Assembly (NCBI RefSeq): GCF_020164595.1
Contig: NZ_JAIQZE010000002.1
Coordinates: forward strand, 62,001 to 126,000
DNA from: Psychroflexus longus
Lineage (GTDB): Bacteria; Bacteroidota; Bacteroidia; Flavobacteriales; Flavobacteriaceae
Length of the DNA: 64,000 nt
Direction: 5' to 3'
Part shown: positions 45,963 through 53,942 of the stretch, in pieces
Numbering within the stretch: the first letter of the stretch is position 1
Layout: the number at the start of each line of letters is the position of its first letter
Translations under genes and position numbers: made by a program
The notes under the pieces: generated by a model
Told to the model about the DNA's origin: nothing
Databases searched by the model: none
The model's input: only the letters and a program-made list of their open reading frames with translations

Positions 45963-47333
45963 TCATGTTGCCTTCACTTTCGCCTCATCTTCAACAATAA
46001 GTGTCGATTTTACTTCTCGTCTAAGAAACAAACCAGTTATAATCGTGGAAATTAAATCTGCTAATGGAAATGAAATCCAAACCCCAAATTCTCCATAATA
46101 ATTCGGCAAAATCAAAATCAACGGGATAAATATAAACCCCTGTCTTGATAAAGTGAGAAGAAGTGCAGGCACAGCTTTTCCGATGGCCTGAAAATAAGCA
46201 CTCCCTATCAATTGAATTGAAATGATTGGAATAGCAGCAAACACCCATCGCATAGCACTGGTTGTATCGTTTACAACTTTTTGATCTTTAGTAAAAACAG
46301 ATGCAATTTCTCCAGGGAAAATCATAATAATAGCAAAGACTAAAATGGCCATCACCGAAGCATACAGAATAGCTTTATTGATACTTTCACGCACACGTGA
46401 ATATTGATTTGCTCCGTAATTATAACCAGAAATTGGTAAAAATCCTTGTGTAACTCCTAAAACAGGGAATAAGGCGAACATAAGCATACGCCCAACGATA
46501 CCATAAACAGCAACTGAAGATTCTCCACCCAATTCAAATAAGATATTATTCAATAATAAATACGTCACACTTACCACAGCTTGTCTGGACAGTGTAACAA
46601 AACCAAGCGCTCCAATTTCTTTCAGAATTGTAAAATCAATTCCAAAATCTGAAAATCTAATTTTCAATTCAGAATGTTTTGATAAGAAAAACCAGATGAT
46701 GTATCCTAAGCATAAAATGTAAGAACCCGTAGATGCCCAGGCAGCGCCATGCATTCCTAAGTCCATTATATTGATGAAAACATAATCCATAATAAGATTA
46801 CCTACAGAAGGAATAATCATGGCCACCATAGCAAATTTGGGTTTACCCTCAGCGCGTATAACGCTATTACCCATCATAGCTACTCCAAGCACTGGCACTC
46901 CGTATAGGACTATCTTATAATAAATTTTAGCAGGATCGAAAATATCACCTTTCCCACCAAATGCAGGAATTAGATCATCTACAAACGAAAGTCCGAAAAT
47001 GACCATAGTGACAGTCACCAGTAAAGTAATAGTAATTTGATTACCGAAAGTTTTGAGAGCTTTCTTATCATTATTGGCCCCTAGAGCCCGTGAAATAATG
47101 GAAGACCCTCCTATCCCAATAGCCATTCCCAGAGCTGCTATGAAAAAAGAAACAGGAAGCACGACATTGATAGCCGCTATAGCTATAGAACCAATCCAAT
47201 TGCCTACAAAAATAGTGTCCACCAAAATATTGATGGACATAACCAAAATTCCAATTGATGCAGGAACGGCTTGTTTAATAAGCAGCGGACCTATAGCCTT
47301 GTTTCCTAATTCTTCAGAGTTAGCTCTAGCCAT
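45963..47333 (-). CDS. MATE family efflux transporter
   Basis: This 456-residue multidrug and toxin extrusion antiporter has twelve membrane helices in two homologous halves of six. Family segments include KQAVPASIGILVMSINILVD at the start, IGGSSIISRALGANNDKKA, and GFLPISGYNYGANQYSRVRE in the second half. These transporters export cationic drugs or metabolites using Na+ or H+. It begins 3 bases after the hemH stop, so it is probably co-expressed with ferrochelatase. The biological cargo is unknown. Confidence 0.95.
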   Translation of the reverse strand: MARANSEELGNKAIGPLLIKQAVPASIGILVMSINILVDTIFVGNWIGSIAIAAINVVLPVSFFIAALGMAIGIGGSSIISRALGANNDKKALKTFGNQITITLLVTVTMVIFGLSFVDDLIPAFGGKGDIFDPAKIYYKIVLYGVPVLGVAMMGNSVIRAEGKPKFAMVAMIIPSVGNLIMDYVFINIMDLGMHGAAWASTGSYILCLGYIIWFFLSKHSELKIRFSDFGIDFTILKEIGALGFVTLSRQAVVSVTYLLLNNILFELGGESSVAVYGIVGRMLMFALFPVLGVTQGFLPISGYNYGANQYSRVRESINKAILYASVMAILVFAIIMIFPGEIASVFTKDQKVVNDTTSAMRWVFAAIPIISIQLIGSAYFQAIGKAVPALLLTLSRQGFIFIPLILILPNYYGEFGVWISFPLADLISTIITGLFLRREVKSTLIVEDEAKVKAT

Positions 47334-47336
47334 TTA

Positions 47337-48371
47337 CTATGCGTTGACTTTTTCATTTTGATGCGCCCATTCATCAATCCAGCGGCTCATAGTTTTGATC
47401 CAGTCTTCTCTATCGTTGAGACAAGGGATAAACATAAAATCATCACCGCCAGATTCTTCAAAAATCTCACGAGCTTCCATATTGATTTCTTCCAAAGTTT
47501 CTAAACAATCAGAAACAAAAGCCGGGGATACTACCGCCAATTTTTTAGTGCCTTCCAGACCTAACTTCTCAACTGTTCTGTCTGTGTAAGGTTTTAACCA
47601 GGGATCAAATCCTAAACGGGATTGAAAACTCGTACTGTAGGTCCCTTCTTTTAATCCTAAAGTTTTTGCCACGCCACGAGTAGTTTCAAAACACTGGTGT
47701 CTGTAGCAAAACTGATGTGCTTTGGAAGGCGTTTGGCAGCATGACCCATCCACTTTACAATGTGAATTGGTAATATCGCTTTTTCTGATATGACGTTCAG
47801 GAACTCCGTGGTAACTGAACAATAAGTGATCGTAATCAAAATTATCTAGTTTTTCTCCAATACTTCTTGATAAAACAGTCACGTAATCTGGATGATTGTA
47901 AAACGGAGGTAATGTGGTAAACGACATTTCTGGGAAATGTTCGCGTCTCAACTCCTCGGCCAAAACGAGAATTGTTTCGGTAGTGGCCATCGCAAACTGA
48001 GGATACAAGGGCACCAATAATACCTCATCTACACCTTTATCGTGAAGCTCTTGAAGGCCAGATTTTATATTTGGCTGACCGTATCGCATGGCTAACGAAA
48101 TAGGAACTGTTGTTTGCTCATCAATTCCTTTTTGCAAGCGCTTTGACAACACAATAAGTGGTGAGCCTTCATCCCACCAAATTTTGGAATAGGCTTCTGC
48201 TGATTTTTTGGGTCTAGTATTTAATACAATTCCTTTTACAAGAATTGTTCTGAAAAACTTTGGTAAATCGATAACACGCTCGTCCATCAAAAATTCTCCC
48301 AAATAGGTTTTTACATCTTTTGGATCTGTTGATTTGGGCGAACCTAGATTAACTAATAGTACTCCTTTCAT
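47337..48371 (-). CDS. hemH: Ferrochelatase
   Basis: HemH inserts Fe2+ into protoporphyrin IX, the last haem step. The start at 48371 (MKGVLLVNLGSPKST) gives 344 residues; 48404 would add a Lys-rich 11-residue extension unlike the family. The active-site region LLFSYHGVPERHIRKSD with the metal His is intact, as is TSFQSRLGFDPWL. An internal Cys-rich loop (HCKVDGSCC, then FCYRHQC) of four or five cysteines resembles that of ferrochelatases carrying a [2Fe-2S] cluster. It is followed by the MATE gene in 3 bases. Confidence 0.96.
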   Translation of the reverse strand: MKGVLLVNLGSPKSTDPKDVKTYLGEFLMDERVIDLPKFFRTILVKGIVLNTRPKKSAEAYSKIWWDEGSPLIVLSKRLQKGIDEQTTVPISLAMRYGQPNIKSGLQELHDKGVDEVLLVPLYPQFAMATTETILVLAEELRREHFPEMSFTTLPPFYNHPDYVTVLSRSIGEKLDNFDYDHLLFSYHGVPERHIRKSDITNSHCKVDGSCCQTPSKAHQFCYRHQCFETTRGVAKTLGLKEGTYSTSFQSRLGFDPWLKPYTDRTVEKLGLEGTKKLAVVSPAFVSDCLETLEEINMEAREIFEESGGDDFMFIPCLNDREDWIKTMSRWIDEWAHQNEKVNA

Positions 48372-48445
48372 GTGCTTAATTTTATCATTTTTTTTAATGC
48401 TCACACCTACCTGAATAAATTAGCCGGTGGTAATTGTCACTCAAT

Positions 48446-48480
48446 TGATTAAAATTTATTTTAATCAATAAATTTTAATC
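48446..48480. promoter_or_regulatory. Palindromic GATTAAAAT array upstream of hemH
   Basis: GATTAAAATTTATT (48447-48460) and AATAAATTTTAATC (48467-48480) are a perfect 14-bp inverted repeat. An overlapping one is TTGATTAAAA with TTTTAATCAA (48445-48468). The 9-mer GATTAAAAT thus occurs three times in alternating orientation, 75 bases before the hemH ATG. No T-run follows, so an operator is more likely than a terminator. Confidence 0.55.
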
Positions 48481-48582
48481 GTATCGGTTTCATTACATTT
48501 TAAACAAGTTCCAAAATTAAAGCACTTAATTTTAACAATAGCTAATTTTGATAGAATGTTATAATAGGTATAGAAGAAAGCG

Positions 48583-49062
48583 TTATTTTATTTCATTCAA
48601 GAAAAGAACAACTTCTGAAGTCCCTTCGTAGACTTTTACCAATTTATTATTCTTACTGTATAGAAAAGCAGTTGGAAATGGACCGACATTATAAGCATCT
48701 GCAAATTTGTAATCTTCATCTCTTAGGATCTCAATATTGCTTAAGTTTTGAAGTTTTGGAGCGTATTTTTCAAAAAAAGAACGGGTAAGTTCCTCTGTAT
48801 TTGCTGAAATTGTATAAATCTGAACGTCTGCTTTTTTGATCTGATCCGATTTAAGATTCAAAACCTTAAAAGTATCTACACAGTGCCCACAAGTTGGATT
48901 ATAATATATAAAATAACTAAAGCTGTTTTCTTTAATATCTTCTTTCTCAAAGGTTTCTCCGTTGAGTTGATATAATTCAAAATCTACCAAGCGCTCAGGA
49001 TAGTTTTGAGCTATATAGGACTGAGTAATTAATAAACTAAAAACTAATAAAATGTTCTTCAT
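48583..49062 (-). CDS. Secreted thioredoxin-like (TlpA/AhpC-TSA-type) protein
   Basis: This 159-residue thioredoxin-fold protein has a signal peptide (NILLVFSLLITQSYIAQ) and a redox motif CGHC in YNPTCGHCVDTFKVL near residue 57. The cis-Pro region is in GPFPTAFLYSKNN. The CGHC pair, typical of disulfide isomerases, suggests periplasmic thiol-disulfide exchange, possibly in cytochrome c maturation, but no ccm gene is near. It is a single gene with its own promoter-like sequence. Confidence 0.92.
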   Translation of the reverse strand: MKNILLVFSLLITQSYIAQNYPERLVDFELYQLNGETFEKEDIKENSFSYFIYYNPTCGHCVDTFKVLNLKSDQIKKADVQIYTISANTEELTRSFFEKYAPKLQNLSNIEILRDEDYKFADAYNVGPFPTAFLYSKNNKLVKVYEGTSEVVLFLNEIK

Positions 49063-49108
49063 GATGTTACGATGTATTGTTTATAGGAAATAATTATTAT
49101 TTCAATTT

Positions 49109-49116
49109 CAAAATTA
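49109..49116 (-). promoter_or_regulatory. Promoter -7 element for the thioredoxin-like gene
   Basis: TAATTTTG on the minus strand fits TAnnTTTG 46 bases before the ATG. Confidence 0.4.
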
Positions 49117-49232
49117 GATATATTTAGATCAATCAATTTCAATATTTAGACAAACTTAATGTTTCAAAATAGCATCAAGGTTAAAAAATAGTCAGATAAA
49201 AAAGGATTGACAACTTTAAAGGCAACAATACT

Positions 49233-49240
49233 TATGTTTG
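49233..49240 (+). promoter_or_regulatory. Promoter -7 element abutting the helicase start
   Basis: TATGTTTG ends three bases before the ATG at 49244. A TTG at 49207-49209 could be the -33 part. The mRNA may be leaderless. Confidence 0.5.
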
Positions 49241-49243
49241 TAT

Positions 49244-51700
49244 ATGCCAAAATCTCCCGATATATCCTTATTTACCGATTGGTTTAAATCCAAAGGTTGG
49301 AAACCATTTGAATTTCAAACTGAAACCTGGCACGCCTTCGCAAAAGGAAAACACGGTCTATTGAATGCGCCGACAGGTAGCGGTAAAACTTATGCCCTTT
49401 GGATTCCAATTTTTTTAGAAATTCTGAAACTGAAAGCGCAACAGAAAAGAAAAACTTCCAGTCTGAAAGCGGTTTGGATTACTCCGTTAAGGGCACTTTC
49501 CATTGAGATACAACAAGCAGCAGAACAACTTATTTTTGATCTTGATTTGGATCTTAGTGTAGGTATTCGGACTGGAGATACGCCTCAAAAAGAACGTGCA
49601 AAGCAAAAACGCAAAATGCCAGACTTGCTTATTACCACTCCAGAAAGTCTTCAGCTTCTACTCGCTTCTAAAGATTACCCAAAAACATTTAAAGATTGCC
49701 AGGCTATTGTCGTCGATGAATGGCACGAATTATTGGGTACCAAGCGCGGGGTACAAATGGAACTGGCACTATCGCGCTTCAAAACCATCAATCCAAAATT
49801 GAGAGTGTGGGGAATATCTGCTACCATCGGTAATCTGGAACAGGCACGCGATGTGCTTCTGGGCGTTGATTCGGAAATGCTTGAAAATTCAGTTTTAATT
49901 AAAGCAGATCTTGAAAAGAATATCCACGTCCTAAGCATCATCCCTGAAACGATGGAAAAGTTTCCGTGGCGTGGACATCTTGGGTTGCATCTTTTGGAAG
50001 AAGTGATCCCTATCATCAAAGCCTCCAAAACCACTTTGCTGTTTACCAATACACGGTCTCAGTGTGAAATCTGGTTTCAAAAGATTTTAGAAAAACATCC
50101 TGAATTTGCCGGAGAACTGGCGATGCATCACGGTAGCATCAACAAGGAAACCCGACTTTGGGTGGAAGGCGCTATCCGTAATGAAAGTCTAAAAGCGGTG
50201 GTTTGCACATCAAGTTTGGACCTGGGTGTTGATTTTGCTCCTGTGGAAACTATTATCCAAATTGGCGGACCTAAAGGTGTTGCCCGATTTCTACAACGTG
50301 CCGGCCGAAGTGGTCATCAGCCAGGCAAAACCAGTGTGATTTACTTCTTACCCACCCATGCCATTGAATTGATTGAAGCTTCTGCTTTGCAAAAAGCAGT
50401 TAAGTCAAAAACAGTGGAAGACCGCTTGCCTTACCTCAACAGTTTTGATGTCTTGGTACAGTATTTAACAACTCTAGCAGTGTCTGATGGATTTTATCCC
50501 AAAGAAATTTATCCTGAAATTAAATCCACCTTTTGTTTTCAAACCATAACTGAAGAACAATGGGACTGGGCCTTGAGCTTTATCACTAAAGGTGGGGAAG
50601 CTCTCCAAACTTATGATGAATATCGCAAAGTGGAAATTGAAGAAGACGGCTTATTCAAAGTCAATCGAAAAGGGATCGCGATGCGGCATCGCTTACAAAT
50701 TGGGACGATTGTAAGTGATGCGGTTTTGACTGTGAAATATATGACAGGCGGTTTTATAGGGTCGATTGAAGAATGGTTTATTTCGAAACTAAAGCCTGGG
50801 GATGTGTTTACTTTTGCCGGCAGGAATTTGGAATTGGTTCGTATCAAGCAAATGCAGGTGTTGGTAAGAAAATCCAAATCTAAAACTTCAAAAGTTCCTA
50901 GCTGGATGGGCGGACGATTGACGTTGACGTCTCAAATGAGTGAATTGCTTCGTGAAGAACTCTATAACCAGGATGCTAAAGATAAAAGTCCGGAATTGGT
51001 GGCTCTAGAACCGATTTTCCAACGGCAAAACCTGGAATCCATCGTGCCCAGACCTCATCAGTTTTTGATAGAAACCTTTAAGACCCGAGATGGTTATCAT
51101 CATATTTTTTATCCATTTGAGGGACGTTTTGTCCACGAAGCGATGGGAAGTTTACTGGCCTACCGCATCAGTTTGTTATCTCCGATTTCATTTTCGCTGG
51201 CGTTCAACGATTATGGATTCGAATTGCTATCTGATCAACCGGTAGATATGCAATCTGTTCTGGATAATGATTTATTTACAGCAGATTACTTGCTGGATGA
51301 TTTGTCCAAAAGTCTTAATGCTACGGAAATGGCCAGGCGAAAATTTAGAGATATTGCTGTTATAGCTGGTCTGGTCTTTACGGGATACCCCAACAAGCTG
51401 ATCAAAAACAAACATTTGCAATCCAGTTCGCAATTGATTTTTGATGTGTTTAAAGATTTTGATCCCGACAACCCTTTGTATCAGCAAGCCTTTACAGAGA
51501 CTTTCGAACATTCCCTGGAGCAAGGCCGATTGCAAAAAGCTTTGGAGCGTATTGCTACCCAGGACATTGTTTGGAAAGCTTGCGAGAAACCAACTCCCTT
51601 TTCCTTCCCCATCATTACCGACCGATTGAGGGAAAAATTGTCTTCAGAAAAACTTAGCGATCGCATTCAAAAGATGATTAAAAAGTTGCAAAAGTCGTGA
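49244..51700 (+). CDS. Ligase-associated DEXH-box DNA helicase (Lhr-like)
   Basis: This 818-residue SF2 helicase belongs to the Lhr-core group that is usually found with an ATP-dependent DNA ligase, an exonuclease and a phosphoesterase in a bacterial DNA repair cassette. It has Walker A APTGSGKT near residue 42, Walker B VVDEWHELLG, motif III GISATIG and motif VI QRAGRSGHQPG near 340. The C-terminal winged-helix and beta-bundle region with PSWMGGRL follows. ATG 49244 is used because 49238 is a TTG inside the promoter element. The usual cassette partners are not in the window. The stop codon lies inside a heptamer tandem repeat. Confidence 0.93.
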   Translation: MPKSPDISLFTDWFKSKGWKPFEFQTETWHAFAKGKHGLLNAPTGSGKTYALWIPIFLEILKLKAQQKRKTSSLKAVWITPLRALSIEIQQAAEQLIFDLDLDLSVGIRTGDTPQKERAKQKRKMPDLLITTPESLQLLLASKDYPKTFKDCQAIVVDEWHELLGTKRGVQMELALSRFKTINPKLRVWGISATIGNLEQARDVLLGVDSEMLENSVLIKADLEKNIHVLSIIPETMEKFPWRGHLGLHLLEEVIPIIKASKTTLLFTNTRSQCEIWFQKILEKHPEFAGELAMHHGSINKETRLWVEGAIRNESLKAVVCTSSLDLGVDFAPVETIIQIGGPKGVARFLQRAGRSGHQPGKTSVIYFLPTHAIELIEASALQKAVKSKTVEDRLPYLNSFDVLVQYLTTLAVSDGFYPKEIYPEIKSTFCFQTITEEQWDWALSFITKGGEALQTYDEYRKVEIEEDGLFKVNRKGIAMRHRLQIGTIVSDAVLTVKYMTGGFIGSIEEWFISKLKPGDVFTFAGRNLELVRIKQMQVLVRKSKSKTSKVPSWMGGRLTLTSQMSELLREELYNQDAKDKSPELVALEPIFQRQNLESIVPRPHQFLIETFKTRDGYHHIFYPFEGRFVHEAMGSLLAYRISLLSPISFSLAFNDYGFELLSDQPVDMQSVLDNDLFTADYLLDDLSKSLNATEMARRKFRDIAVIAGLVFTGYPNKLIKNKHLQSSSQLIFDVFKDFDPDNPLYQQAFTETFEHSLEQGRLQKALERIATQDIVWKACEKPTPFSFPIITDRLREKLSSEKLSDRIQKMIKKLQKS

Positions 51701-51718
51701 GTCGTGAGTCGTGAGTCG
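51693..51718. repeat. Tandem 7-bp repeat AGTCGTG across the helicase stop codon
   Basis: The unit AGTCGTG is repeated 3.7 times. The helicase TGA (51698-51700) is formed within the first unit, so copy-number change would not alter the protein. Confidence 0.8.
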
Positions 51719-51752
51719 AATATTAAAATAGCAAATTTGAAATATTCCCCAA

Positions 51753-51842
51753 ACCACCTTCAGTTTAAACTTTACTTTTTAGACGCTGTTTAAAGTGATA
51801 TACAACATCTAAGTTGGATATCGAAAAGCATCTAAACTTGCA
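51753..51842. repeat. Dispersed intergenic repeat, family 2, copy B
   Basis: This is similar along its length to 40791-40880: CTTCAGTTTAAACTTTAC, AGACGCTG, a TTnAAGT block and an ATCG block. It lies between convergent helicase and pncA genes. Confidence 0.7.
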
Positions 51843-51860
51843 GAGTCAAATTCAAAAAAA

Positions 51861-52451
51861 CTAAATAATTTCCACTCCTTCCGCTTTCAATTCTTCTTGT
51901 TGCTGTTTGAATTTATCCTGATCCAGAGCCTTGGTCGCCTGTTCTATTAACCTGACTTCGAAGCCTTCCTTCAGCGCATCTTTAATCGTAAAGTAAACGC
52001 AGATATCGCCGGCAAGTCCGCAAACATCAATGGTTTCGCAGCCTTTTTCTTTAAGGTAACCTGCCAGGCCAGTGGATTTTTTGTGGTGGTTATCGTAAAA
52101 AGCACTGTAACTGTCGATTTTGGGATCAGTTCCTTTTCTGAAAATGGCTTCAATGCAATTGGTTCTCATTTTGGGATGGAACTCAGCGCCTTTTGTGCTC
52201 TGGACACAGTGATCTGGCCATAACGTCTGATCATAACCCTCGATTTCCTTGTTTTCGAAAGGTTTATGGCCTTCGTGATTGGAAGCAAAACTCATGTGAT
52301 GCTCCGGATGCCAGTCCTGTGTAGCCAACACAAGGTCGTACAGAGGTTGAATAAGGTTGATATGAGACACAATCTGGTCGCCATTTTCGACAGCTAATCC
52401 TCCGCCGGGCATAAAATCGAGTTGAGCGTCTACGATGAGTAAAGTTTTCAT
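51861..52451 (-). CDS. pncA: Nicotinamidase
   Basis: PncA hydrolyses nicotinamide to nicotinate in NAD salvage. The 196 residues contain the catalytic Asp in LIVDAQLDFMPGGGL near residue 8, metal ligands in LATQDWHPEHHMSF, and the nucleophile Cys in VCGLAGDICVYFTI near 152. Its ATG overlaps the pncB stop by four bases (52448-52451), so the two salvage enzymes are coupled: PncA supplies the nicotinate used by PncB. Confidence 0.96.
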   Translation of the reverse strand: MKTLLIVDAQLDFMPGGGLAVENGDQIVSHINLIQPLYDLVLATQDWHPEHHMSFASNHEGHKPFENKEIEGYDQTLWPDHCVQSTKGAEFHPKMRTNCIEAIFRKGTDPKIDSYSAFYDNHHKKSTGLAGYLKEKGCETIDVCGLAGDICVYFTIKDALKEGFEVRLIEQATKALDQDKFKQQQEELKAEGVEII

Positions 52452-53860
52452 GAGTTTTTATTTTTGTAGTGATCTCTCAGTTTCTCTCTCTCTTCAAGCA
52501 ATTGATCTGAAATTCCTATTTTATAAATATGTGGATTTTCAAAACGCTGAAATTCTTCTGAAAATTCTGATAAGCGTTTTCTCGAAAAGGCTTTTATATC
52601 CTCAAGAGATTTTGGCGGATAAGTTCTCTTACCGTTTTTCATCACCGATGAAAGTAGTGGCTCTGCTGAGCAGCCTGTAAATGATAGCGTTTTGGAAGGT
52701 TCGAAAGGATGATTCATGCGATGAACTTCTGTTTCATCTCTTAAAGTAACGGCATCTGCTCCCGCGAGTTCTCCTTTGGAATTTCGTATCCTGTAAACCT
52801 GCTTTTTATGGGGCATCGTGAGTTTGGCAAGATTTTCTGAAAGCTTTATACGAGGTTTCCCATTGGCAAATGCCAGTTTATAAACACCATCCAGTGCCGC
52901 ATCGGGATCGCCTATGACTAGGTTGGTTCCTACGCCAAAGACATCTATAGGTCCTTTTTGCTCTTTCAAGCTCCTAATGACGTATTCATCCAGCTGGTTT
53001 GAAGCTGCAATTTTAACGTCCTGCAAGCCCGCTTCATCCAGTGCGTTTCTACATTTTCTTGCCAGGTAAGATAAATCGCCACTATCCAGGCGAACGCCTT
53101 TCAATTCCTCACCACGAGACTTCATTTCTTCACCTACAGTAATCGCATTGGGCAAACCACTTTTGAGCGTATCGTAAGTATCGATAAGGAGAATCGTATT
53201 TTTGGGATGGCTTTCGGCAAAATCTCGAAAAGCGGTTAGCTCCTCATCATAACTTTGAACAAACGAATGGGCCATCGTTCCTGAAATGGGAATGTTGAAA
53301 TCCTTACCAGCAACCACATTGCTGGTCGCTTCAAAACCACCAATAAATGCTGCTCTGCTGGCGTGGTAAGCTCCCGAACTTTGAGCCCGTCGCATTCCAA
53401 AATCGATAAGCATTTCTTTCCCTGCAGATTTTCTGATGCGGCTGGCTTTGGTCGCAATAAGCGTTTGAAAGTTGAGTAAATTGAGTAAAATAGTTTCCAC
53501 GAGTTGAGCTTCCACCATATTGGCCTCGACCTGCAATACCGGTCTTGTAGGAAATACAATATCTCCTTCTTTTGTACTGAAAAGATTACCTTCAAATTTG
53601 AAGTCTTTTAAATAGTCCAGGAATTCTGAATCTAAACCCTGATCTTTTAAAAATCCTAAATCCTCATCTGAAAACTGAAAATTTTCAAGAATTCCCAATA
53701 GGGTTTCCAAACCTGCAAAAATAGCATAACCTCCTTCAAAAGGGAGCTTTCTGAAAAAATAATCAAATACTGCTGTGTGTTTATGCTTTCCTTGCTGGAA
53801 ATAGACCTGTGCCATATTGATTTGGTACAAATCTGTGTAGGTCGCCGTAAATTGATGCAT
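52448..53860 (-). CDS. pncB: Nicotinate phosphoribosyltransferase
   Basis: PncB joins nicotinate to PRPP, giving nicotinate mononucleotide. The start at 53860 (MHQFTATYTDLYQINMAQVY) gives 470 residues. The alternative at 53878 lies inside the -7 element (53876-53883) and can be dismissed. Motifs include the TDLYQINMAQ start, FDYFFRKLPFEGGYAIFAG, the active-site His in GTMAHSFVQSYDEE near residue 200, and LDSGDL in GVRLDSGDLSYLAR. It precedes pncA in one operon. Confidence 0.96.
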   Translation of the reverse strand: MHQFTATYTDLYQINMAQVYFQQGKHKHTAVFDYFFRKLPFEGGYAIFAGLETLLGILENFQFSDEDLGFLKDQGLDSEFLDYLKDFKFEGNLFSTKEGDIVFPTRPVLQVEANMVEAQLVETILLNLLNFQTLIATKASRIRKSAGKEMLIDFGMRRAQSSGAYHASRAAFIGGFEATSNVVAGKDFNIPISGTMAHSFVQSYDEELTAFRDFAESHPKNTILLIDTYDTLKSGLPNAITVGEEMKSRGEELKGVRLDSGDLSYLARKCRNALDEAGLQDVKIAASNQLDEYVIRSLKEQKGPIDVFGVGTNLVIGDPDAALDGVYKLAFANGKPRIKLSENLAKLTMPHKKQVYRIRNSKGELAGADAVTLRDETEVHRMNHPFEPSKTLSFTGCSAEPLLSSVMKNGKRTYPPKSLEDIKAFSRKRLSEFSEEFQRFENPHIYKIGISDQLLEEREKLRDHYKNKNS

Positions 53861-53875
53861 AGGTTGAGGTTTTCT

Positions 53876-53883
53876 CAAATTTA
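53876..53883 (-). promoter_or_regulatory. Promoter -7 element for pncB-pncA
   Basis: TAAATTTG on the minus strand fits TAnnTTTG, 15 bases upstream of the chosen pncB ATG at 53860. Confidence 0.5.
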
Positions 53884-53942
53884 AGAATAGTTATCCTTGA
53901 AACTTAACCAGGGCTGATAAATAAATGCTAAAAGCATTTTGA

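Noticed and set aside
45963-48371. Haem exporter role for the MATE protein
   Set aside because: Co-transcription with hemH is suggestive, but MATE sequence gives no substrate and haem export by this family is not established.
48446-48480. Terminator of the thioredoxin-like gene
   Set aside because: The inverted repeat is very AT-rich and lacks a T-run on the minus strand, so it does not look like a rho-independent terminator.
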